11,649 bases of DNA from Bacilli bacterium (GTDB taxonomy: Bacteria; Bacillota_I; Bacilli_A; RFN20; CAG-288), in NCBI GenBank assembly GCA_900763245.1, contig CAAFJQ010000123.1, forward strand, positions 1 to 11,649, read 5' to 3'. The notes beneath the pieces were generated by a model. It was not told where the DNA came from. It ran no database searches and was given only the letters and a program-made list of their open reading frames with translations. Made by a program: the position numbers and the translations under genes. Below are positions 6,303-11,649 of this stretch, piece by piece (within the stretch, counting starts at the first letter, position 1; each line of letters begins with the position of its first letter).

Positions 6303-6354
6303 ATTTGTTTTGTACTATTCATTTGTTGTTCCCCAATAGTACATTTACCTCCTT
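6303..6354 (-). promoter_or_regulatory. Hairpin between ribosome-binding site and start codon of the 680-aa lipoprotein gene
   Basis: AAGGAGG (6348-6354) is the only good Shine-Dalgarno but lies 45 bases before the ATG at 6302. Between them GTACTATT and AATAGTAC (6335-6342 and 6312-6319) form a perfect 8-bp stem with a 15-base loop. Folding leaves 5 + 9 unpaired bases between the site and the ATG. Alternatively, ATG 6342-6344, 3 bases after the site, opens a 9-codon leader (MYYWGTTNE, TAG) that is in frame with the lipoprotein. A structure-dependent or leader-coupled start is likely. Confidence 0.55.
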
Positions 6355-6392
6355 GTTGGTATGGGGAAAGGTTAAAAATTGTTTTGAATCTA

Positions 6393-7325
6393 TTATTCTG
6401 TTACGACCGTCAGGATGTGTTCCAATGTCAAACCGGTAGTCACTGCAGTGAAGATGAGCTTTGATCTATCGGGAGAGAATGCAGCTGTCGAACTGGAGAA
6501 GAATCCATACTCATGGGCAGGGATACCATTTTTCATATCCTCTGCGTTATCAAAGAAGATAATGGCATTTTTAGTGATTGTATAAAGGACAGTGCAGTTG
6601 ATTAACTCCGGTTCCATACCGAAGGCAGCAGCTGCTTTCTCTTCAGTCTTGTCAAATTCGAATCGGATTGTGACAGCCTGATTCATTTCTTTGTACTGCT
6701 CTTCTGTCATTTCCATTTCAGCAAGAAATGCTTTCTTCTGCTCTTCTGTTCCAGTCCAATTCAAGTTTGTAGAAGTGTGGTTATAGGTCTTGCCTTTGAT
6801 GCTTTCTCCCCATTTTGCATAAAGGGTAAAGACTCTTGCCGGCATGTAAGTGAACTCAAAGGGTGTTTCAGACAGCGTCGTTCCGTTATCGCTGCTTTCA
6901 TACCATCCGCCAAAGATATAGCCTTCCTTTGTCGGAGCAGCAGGTGCTTCGATTTTTGCGCCTGCTTCAGCAGTGATGCTTTTCACTTCGCTTCCGCCTC
7001 TGCTATCAAAGGTGATGGTATAGGTGGTTTCCACCTTCAGCTTTTCAATGATTTCTGTCTTTTCTCTTAAACAAGTAGAACAGACGTATTTCATGATTCC
7101 CGTTTCAGTTTTGGTGGGCTCTTTTGTGACTTTTCCACTGTCCCAGACATGTTTTTCTTTTTCAGAAGTGTCCTTGTGTCCATCTGTCTGACAGACATGC
7201 CAGTGATAATTCTCATCGCTTTCCCATTTTGTTGAGAGGTTATGTTCCTTCCCACCGCAGGAAACGAATAGAGGGGTTGCCATGAAAGATAACAACAACG
7301 TTGTCATAAGCGTCTTGTGTTTCAT
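6393..7325 (-). CDS. Lipoprotein with Cys/His module and InlB B-repeat (310 aa)
   Basis: A signal peptide runs to Cys23 (PLFVSC, a slightly atypical lipobox), so lipid anchoring on the outer face is likely. Residues 34-90 form one HWHVC...CSTC module (H41, H43, C45, C82, C85) like those in the neighbouring 680-aa lipoprotein. Residues 101-172 are one InlB B-repeat (Listeria-Bacteroides repeat, Flg_new type): ITFDSRGGSEV, then GYIFGGWYESS, then FTLYAKW. These repeats are typical of cell-surface proteins. Residues 173-310 are an unrecognised mixed domain. AAAGGAGC lies seven bases before the ATG. The gene follows the terminator of the signalling operon and precedes the 680-aa gene by 90 bp with no terminator between, so the two are probably co-transcribed. 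A role at the cell surface is likely; the ligand is unknown. Confidence 0.85.
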   Translation of the reverse strand: MKHKTLMTTLLLSFMATPLFVSCGGKEHNLSTKWESDENYHWHVCQTDGHKDTSEKEKHVWDSGKVTKEPTKTETGIMKYVCSTCLREKTEIIEKLKVETTYTITFDSRGGSEVKSITAEAGAKIEAPAAPTKEGYIFGGWYESSDNGTTLSETPFEFTYMPARVFTLYAKWGESIKGKTYNHTSTNLNWTGTEEQKKAFLAEMEMTEEQYKEMNQAVTIRFEFDKTEEKAAAAFGMEPELINCTVLYTITKNAIIFFDNAEDMKNGIPAHEYGFFSSSTAAFSPDRSKLIFTAVTTGLTLEHILTVVTE

Positions 7326-7379
7326 ATGTATGCTCCTTTTTTTGTGTAGGTGTCGTATTTAGAAGATTTTAACAACATG

Positions 7380-7418
7380 AAAAAAACGGCAAAAGTGCCA
7401 TTTGGCACCCCTAGCCGT
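7380..7418 (-). terminator. Rho-independent terminator of the signalling operon
   Basis: The nested stem ACGGC (7386-7390)/GCCGT (7414-7418) encloses an inner stem GTGCC/GGCAC. On the minus strand seven T residues (7386-7380) follow. It lies about 47 bases after the response regulator stop and before the lipoprotein gene start, so it separates the two transcription units. The plus strand also shows ATTTTTT, so the hairpin could work both ways. Confidence 0.8.
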
Positions 7419-7464
7419 ATTTTTTGAAGAAATTTTCGGTAAATTCTATCTTTTTAGCTGATTT

Positions 7465-8127
7465 TTAGCGCTGAAACCATAAGATTTCGTCATCTTTGTT
7501 CAGGATGACGATGCCGGATTCTCTCGCTTTGACCGCAAGCTGGGTGCGGGAGCGGAACCCTGTTTTCTGAAGCATGTCAGCGATATGGTTCTTGATGACG
7601 CCCGGTGAGACATTCATTCTCTCTGATATCTCGATATTGGAGAATCCGCCTGTCACATAGCGAAGGACTTCCAGTTCTTTCTTAGTGAATCTTGAACTGT
7701 CTGTCAGTCCGATTTTCACAGTGTGTGCAGTGTTCGGATAGATGATTTCTCCGTTCATGACCTTTTCCATCAGTTCGATGATCGGCTGTTCATTGGTTTC
7801 TTTGTACCAGAAGCCTTCTACACCGATCTCTTTTGCTCTTTCGATGTAGGAATATTCAGGCATGGATGTGACAATGATGATTTTGATCTTTGGGAATTTC
7901 TTTTTGATTTTCTTTGCTTCATCAAGCCCGTTTTCTCCGTCTTCTGTGATGACATCCATCAGGATGAGATCAATCGGTCTTGAAAGACAGTATACTTCCG
8001 TGAAAGCAGCACTTGCGATGCTTCCTGCCAGTGCAAAACGGGAGGAAGTGTTGATGAAGTGTTCGAATAGCTGCCTAGGCATTGCCTGATCTTCGACAAT
8101 CAGGACTTTGTATTTTTCATCTGTCAT
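7465..8127 (-). CDS. Response regulator, REC plus LuxR/NarL-type HTH (220 aa)
   Basis: The receiver domain spans residues 6-122. It has the acidic pair E11/D12, phospho-acceptor D58 in LILMDV, T87 in IIIVTSMP and K109 in GFWYKE, so all phosphorylation residues are present. The LuxR-type helix-turn-helix spans about 144-205 (FTKKELEVLRYVTGG, then NIEISERMNVSPGVIKNHI). The length is normal for NarL-family regulators. It would be a DNA-binding activator phosphorylated by the kinase encoded just upstream. AAAGGAG lies six bases before the ATG, and the gene overlaps the kinase gene by 11 bp, which indicates translational coupling. Targets are unknown; the lipoprotein genes directly downstream are candidates. 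Confidence 0.95.
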   Translation of the reverse strand: MTDEKYKVLIVEDQAMPRQLFEHFINTSSRFALAGSIASAAFTEVYCLSRPIDLILMDVITEDGENGLDEAKKIKKKFPKIKIIIVTSMPEYSYIERAKEIGVEGFWYKETNEQPIIELMEKVMNGEIIYPNTAHTVKIGLTDSSRFTKKELEVLRYVTGGFSNIEISERMNVSPGVIKNHIADMLQKTGFRSRTQLAVKARESGIVILNKDDEILWFQR

Positions 8128-9409
8128 ACTCTTCTCCTTTCTCTATGGTGATATTCATCTCAAAGCGCGGGAAACTTATCACTTTCATGCTTCCGCCTTC
8201 TCTTTCAATGAACAAGCGGAGCGAAGATAATCCGCCTCCCTCTTTGATCTCTTCTTTTGGCTGTTCTCCGTTATTGGCGATCTGAATCTCAATGAATCGA
8301 TTCATCTCTTTGAAAGAGACATAGACTTCGTTTCCTTTGGCGTGTTTGATGGTGTTTGTCATACATTCGATGATCGCTTTGACTGCAATTTTCTTTCCTT
8401 TTCTGCTCTCTGGTCTTTTTCCGCTGAAGATAATGCTGATACCGATATCCTTTGCCGCTTTGAACAGTTCGTCATAGGTATCATTGCTCTCGCTTTCCTT
8501 CATGCTTTCAAAGGCGATAAGTGTATTCTTCCAAGTGGAGAGAAGGACTTCTTTTTCTTCTTCTGTCATATCTTTATCTAAGGATTGGCGGGACAATATC
8601 AATAGATTTCCTAATTTGTCATGGATGTTCATCTTTGCGGACAAGGTCTCTTTTTCAATCGTCAGTTCTTCGATTGTCTCTCCGTATTGTCTCATTCTCT
8701 TATTGAAAGAAGAGAGCTCTTTGTTCTTTTTCTTCAGTTCTTTGGAGAGCTGATGTTTTCTTGTGATATCTGTCGCTATGATCTCATAAAGGGATTTATC
8801 AGATAGTTGATGTTCTTTTCTTCCGAATGAGTAGACATGATCATCAAGAGAAATGATGTATTCTTCTTCATCCTGATGAGGAAGGCTGTTTCTTTTTATG
8901 TTCTCATCTGTGAGGATGCTGATGAACTTTTTTCCGTTCAGCAAGTATTCTCCAGTGATTCTGATAGAGAGATCATTCATTTTGCTGTTGACTAATCTTG
9001 TCATACCGTTTGCTTCATAGAAGCAGATACCGCAAGGAAGATCATCAAAGGCTTCTTTGATGCTCATCTTCGATATCGTGTTCTTTCTGTTTCTGATAAG
9101 AACGATAGTGATGAATAGATTCAAAAGCGTGAATAAGGATAACAACAGGAAATCGATGGAAACAGGGATGGAAACTGCAAAGGTGGATAAGGGGCCCAGT
9201 TTTGAAATGTCATCGATATCAAAATAGGTAAGACATCCGATCAGAAGCATACTGAAGAAGATGGTAATCATAGATTCTGTTATGATAAAGAGATATTTAT
9301 GCTTGTGATGAGAACATAAGAAGGCAGTGCAGAGTGAAAAGATGATGAGAGAGAAATAGAAGATGGGAAGGAGAGTCTGGACAACATAGGGGGCTGTGAT
9401 GTAATTCAT
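8117..9409 (-). CDS. Sensor histidine kinase, 3 TM segments, PAS-like and HisKA_3-like kinase (430 aa)
   Basis: Three hydrophobic segments lie at about 12-32, 40-62 and 82-104. A PAS-like region (115-215) follows, with the family-type phrase FDDLPCGICFYEANG, and then a coiled coil (220-260). The dimerisation box MNIHDKLGNLL supplies phospho-acceptor H263. The ATPase domain has N352 in ECMTNTIKHA, an IANNG version of the D-box (377-381) with Asn for the usual Asp, and EGGGLSSLRLF as G-box (390-400). It would autophosphorylate and pass phosphate to the regulator encoded next. AAAGGAGG lies nine bases before the ATG at 9409. The gene overlaps the receptor gene by 4 bp (ATGA). No extracytoplasmic domain of any size is present, so sensing may be within the membrane or through the 7TM partner. 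Confidence 0.93.
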   Translation of the reverse strand: MNYITAPYVVQTLLPIFYFSLIIFSLCTAFLCSHHKHKYLFIITESMITIFFSMLLIGCLTYFDIDDISKLGPLSTFAVSIPVSIDFLLLSLFTLLNLFITIVLIRNRKNTISKMSIKEAFDDLPCGICFYEANGMTRLVNSKMNDLSIRITGEYLLNGKKFISILTDENIKRNSLPHQDEEEYIISLDDHVYSFGRKEHQLSDKSLYEIIATDITRKHQLSKELKKKNKELSSFNKRMRQYGETIEELTIEKETLSAKMNIHDKLGNLLILSRQSLDKDMTEEEKEVLLSTWKNTLIAFESMKESESNDTYDELFKAAKDIGISIIFSGKRPESRKGKKIAVKAIIECMTNTIKHAKGNEVYVSFKEMNRFIEIQIANNGEQPKEEIKEGGGLSSLRLFIEREGGSMKVISFPRFEMNITIEKGEEYDR

Positions 9410-11073
9410 TCTGTCTTGCCTCCTTTCTCAAAAGAGAGGGTGGCATAGAAAAGATTGTCTTCTGTAAAAGAAGAAAGTTTTCCTTTATATTGATTCAGTT
9501 TCTCATTTTCAAATCCTTCTAAGGAAATATCAGTGACATTGGAGATGATGCGAAGTGATAACTGATTGTTGACAGAATCGATTCGGATCAGGAGTTCGTT
9601 GAGTGAATCAAAACAGGTTTTCAGATCATACTGGAAAAATTCATAAAGGAGAATGCATTCGTTTCCATCGTATTCTCCTTTTGCTTCATTGATAAGAGAA
9701 GCAGAAATGTTACATTCTTTTAGATAGAGAAGAGATTCGTTGATCGATAGTACGATTTCTTCTATGTTGATGTTCTCTTTCTGACTATGAAGGATTTCAA
9801 GATTGCTTCTTCTTTTGATGTAAGAGAGATAGACGCATGCTTTCTTGAGATTCTTGGAATAGTCTTTGCTGTCTTTGTCTGTACTGTCAAGGAGTGTTTT
9901 CAACTGAAGCAGATCATTATTGAGAATGGAAAAGACTTTATCGTAAAGTTGGTTTTTCTGCTGAAGTTTTGTTTTCTTCTCTTTGAGTTCGTTTTGATAA
10001 GCAATCAGTTCTTTTTCTTCTGAGAGGAGTTCGTTCTTGCTTGATAATTCATTCACCATCTTTGTAATGGAAGAAAGATCCTCGATATAGAAGATATGTC
10101 CGCCTGATATGTTCTGATTCGATAAGCGGATGTTTTCGTTTAAAAAGAGAGGACCTTTTGTCATACAGTCTTGGTATTGTTCTTTTGTGATATCCGTATC
10201 ATCTAAATGATTGATGATAGGAACTAGATCGTTATCAGTGATGACAAAAGGAAGAGAAGAGATCTCTGAATAAAGGAGATAGTTGTCGTTGGATGGAATC
10301 AGACCGATAAAGATACAGGTCTCTATCAGAAGGATGAAGGAGAATGACAACAGTTCCGGTACTTTATAGGATTGGGTGGCATAGATGAAACATAAAATAC
10401 AGGCAGCAGTCGTAACGACAAAGACAAGAAGTGGAATCCAGATTTTTCTTTTGCAGACGGAAATGCTGCATTTTAGAATCAAGGTGACAAGAGACAAAAA
10501 TGTCATGATGATGATCCATCCGATTGCAAGATAATAGACGATCCGATGGCTGTATTCTGCAACAGAATTCTCTTCTGTTGCTTTGAAAGCAAAGGCGAGC
10601 TGATGAAAATCATTTGTCAGGATGAGAAGGATCAGGACAATAGCAGGAAGGAGTATGAGATAGATCAGTTTTGATAGATTCTCTTTCTTTTTTCTTGTCA
10701 GTTCCATCATGGCGATAAGGGAGAGAGGAGGAACAAGACATTGCGGAATATAATACATATACCACAGATATCTGGAGATGGTGTCCTTCCTTGCGAAGAT
10801 GTTGTATTTGATGAATCGGATAAAGAGCCAGAAGAAGAGAAGCATAGCGATGATGACTAGTTTTCTTCTGATTCCTTTCTGAATGATTCTCTGTCTGATC
10901 GATTTTCCCCATAAGAAAATCAGAAGGAGGAAGATGGCATTGGCAAGAAAGGAAAAGGTATGGGCATAGAAAGGAGAAAGATAGATATCATAGTATTGGA
11001 AGAATCCTGCAAGCACGAAAAAAAGAGTGAAGATAATGAGTCCGATTGTCTTTCTGCTTACTTTCTTTTGCAT
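9406..11073 (-). CDS. 7TM receptor with degenerate histidine kinase module (555 aa)
   Basis: About seven to eight hydrophobic segments occupy residues 10-260. TNDFHQLAF (153-161) is characteristic of the histidine-kinase N-terminal 7TM domain. A PAS-like stretch (272-332) and a coiled coil (333-375) follow. Where the dimerisation box should be, the sequence is LYDKVFSILNNDLLQL (376-391). It aligns with IHDKLGNLLILSRQSL of the neighbouring kinase, but Y377 replaces the His. The C-terminal region lacks a recognisable N-box Asn and any GxG motif. It is therefore best read as a pseudokinase receptor that may act with the intact kinase. GGGAG lies five bases before the ATG, and no strong promoter was found between 11074 and 11170. 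It is first in a three-gene overlapping operon. The signal is unknown. Confidence 0.88.
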   Translation of the reverse strand: MQKKVSRKTIGLIIFTLFFVLAGFFQYYDIYLSPFYAHTFSFLANAIFLLLIFLWGKSIRQRIIQKGIRRKLVIIAMLLFFWLFIRFIKYNIFARKDTISRYLWYMYYIPQCLVPPLSLIAMMELTRKKKENLSKLIYLILLPAIVLILLILTNDFHQLAFAFKATEENSVAEYSHRIVYYLAIGWIIIMTFLSLVTLILKCSISVCKRKIWIPLLVFVVTTAACILCFIYATQSYKVPELLSFSFILLIETCIFIGLIPSNDNYLLYSEISSLPFVITDNDLVPIINHLDDTDITKEQYQDCMTKGPLFLNENIRLSNQNISGGHIFYIEDLSSITKMVNELSSKNELLSEEKELIAYQNELKEKKTKLQQKNQLYDKVFSILNNDLLQLKTLLDSTDKDSKDYSKNLKKACVYLSYIKRRSNLEILHSQKENINIEEIVLSINESLLYLKECNISASLINEAKGEYDGNECILLYEFFQYDLKTCFDSLNELLIRIDSVNNQLSLRIISNVTDISLEGFENEKLNQYKGKLSSFTEDNLFYATLSFEKGGKTE

Positions 11074-11164
11074 ACTTACTCCCTATAACTGACTTTATTC
11101 TATAACATATGCAATCAATTTAGCACGTTCTTTTACGATTATTTGTTTAGAAAATCTGTCATAA

Positions 11165-11500
11165 TTGTCTTTTGATATGATTGATAGAAAAGACCATCTG
11201 GAAACGGTAACTCTTTTGCCCCAACGGGAAAGCAAGGATGAGGTTACTGTTTCCTTTGAAAATAAGAAGGCTACGAAGGCTGAAACCAAACCTACCTATG
11301 ACCAAATCAAAGAATATGTCATGGATAAGTATGGGGTGAAGGTTTCATCTTTGGATGTTGCCAATGCGAAAAACGAATTCGGATCGAAGGAAAGAGAAAA
11401 CTATAATCTTCCGAAGAGTGAGAACTCAAAGAGGCCTAATCTCACGCCAAAGAAGGAAGAGATGATCAAAGAAGCCTTTCAATACTTCAATATGATTTAA
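11165..11500 (+). pseudogene. rlmD: 5'-truncated 23S rRNA uracil-5-methyltransferase (RlmD/RumA type), C-terminal tail only
   Basis: The frame begins after an in-frame TAA (11162-11164) and encodes FDMIDRKDHLETVTLLPQR. This matches the last core motif of RlmD-type enzymes (DMFP-x-HVETVxLLS). It then continues into the C-terminal extension seen in many Clostridia-like homologues: PTYDQIKEYVMDKYGVKVS, then AFQYFNMI at the end. The TRAM domain, SAM-binding motifs and catalytic Cys are absent and do not occur anywhere upstream. No ribosome-binding site precedes the TTG at 11165 or the ATG at 11177. The tail itself is undamaged, so the truncation may be recent or the fragment may have been retained. 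The upstream 90 bp hold the start region of the opposite operon. Confidence 0.75.
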
Positions 11501-11550
11501 CTCAATAATATGAATTGTAAAGTGAAATGATAATAGAAAAAGAGGGAAGC

Positions 11551-11581
11551 AAAAGGACCTAGTGGCTAGCCACTAGGTCCT
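11551..11581 (-). terminator. 28-bp perfect palindrome, probable terminator of a minus-strand gene beyond the edge
   Basis: AGGACCTAGTGGCT/AGCCACTAGGTCCT (11554-11581) is a perfect palindrome. On the minus strand it is followed by TTTT (11554-11551), whereas the plus-strand side continues with ACCCG and has no T run. It may serve a minus-strand gene lying to the right, or work less well in the other direction for the methyltransferase remnant. Confidence 0.6.
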
Positions 11582-11649
11582 ACCCGAAATCTATGATATC
11601 CTATTTCCGATACTACCAATATAAGAAAGGAACACCGATATGGGCTTCA
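11582..11649. other. Unresolved right edge, partial gene likely
   Basis: Two readings compete. On the minus strand a frame ends FLSYIGSIGNRIS with TAG at 11591-11593, just before the terminator. On the plus strand an AAAGGA at 11626-11631 lies eight bases before an ATG at 11640-11642. The terminator orientation favours the minus-strand reading. The window is too short to decide. Confidence 0.25.

Noticed and set aside
7862..8089. Plus-strand frame inside the response regulator region
   Set aside because: It is an antisense shadow of the receiver domain with no ribosome-binding site.
11095..11289. Minus-strand 64-codon frame upstream of the 7TM receptor gene
   Set aside because: Most of it is antisense to the methyltransferase remnant. 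The last 20 codons look protein-like, but there is no start signal.

Overview
The window looks like a chromosomal accessory segment from a low-GC Gram-positive bacterium. The signs are consensus AAGGAGG ribosome-binding sites, sigma-A type promoters, lipobox lipoproteins, a HisKA_3-like kinase with a LuxR-type regulator, and a 23S rRNA methyltransferase tail of the kind I associate with Clostridia and Erysipelotrichia. An Erysipelotrichaceae-like host is my best guess, but no single marker proves it.

Left part (1-745): the 3' end of a group IIC-type intron (domains V and VI and the last codons of its reverse transcriptase) stops 12 bp short of the stop codon of a small minus-strand membrane protein. 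A clear promoter, tRNA-Val(CAC), tRNA-Thr(TGT) and a hairpin terminator follow.

Middle left (746-4220): two convergent genes for AAA_14/DUF4143-type ATPases (431 and 448 aa) are separated by about 290 bp of fossil-like sequence. Each has a pair of short direct repeats upstream. The repeat sequences differ between the two loci but the repeat period is exactly 32 bp in both. About 300 bp of gene-poor, degenerate sequence follows.

Centre (4221-7418, minus strand): two lipoprotein genes, probably one transcription unit, lie between two hairpin terminators. The 310-aa protein carries an HWHxC/CxxC module and one InlB-type B-repeat. The 680-aa protein carries two such modules and immunoglobulin-like segments. 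It then has a region strikingly similar to domains II and III of elongation factor Tu, with no GTPase domain. An exported, lipid-anchored EF-Tu core is the most remarkable item in the window. Its start codon is separated from its only good ribosome-binding site by a perfect 8-bp hairpin.

Right centre (7465-11073, minus strand): a tightly overlapping three-gene signalling operon. A 7TM receptor with a degenerate kinase domain (Tyr where the phospho-acceptor His should be) comes first, then a membrane histidine kinase with intact boxes, then a LuxR/NarL-type response regulator. The lipoprotein genes lie directly downstream behind a terminator and are natural candidate targets, but this is inference.

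Right end (11074-11649): a 5'-truncated fragment encoding the C-terminal tail of an RlmD-type 23S rRNA uracil methyltransferase, a 28-bp perfect palindrome acting as a likely minus-strand terminator, and an unresolved edge.
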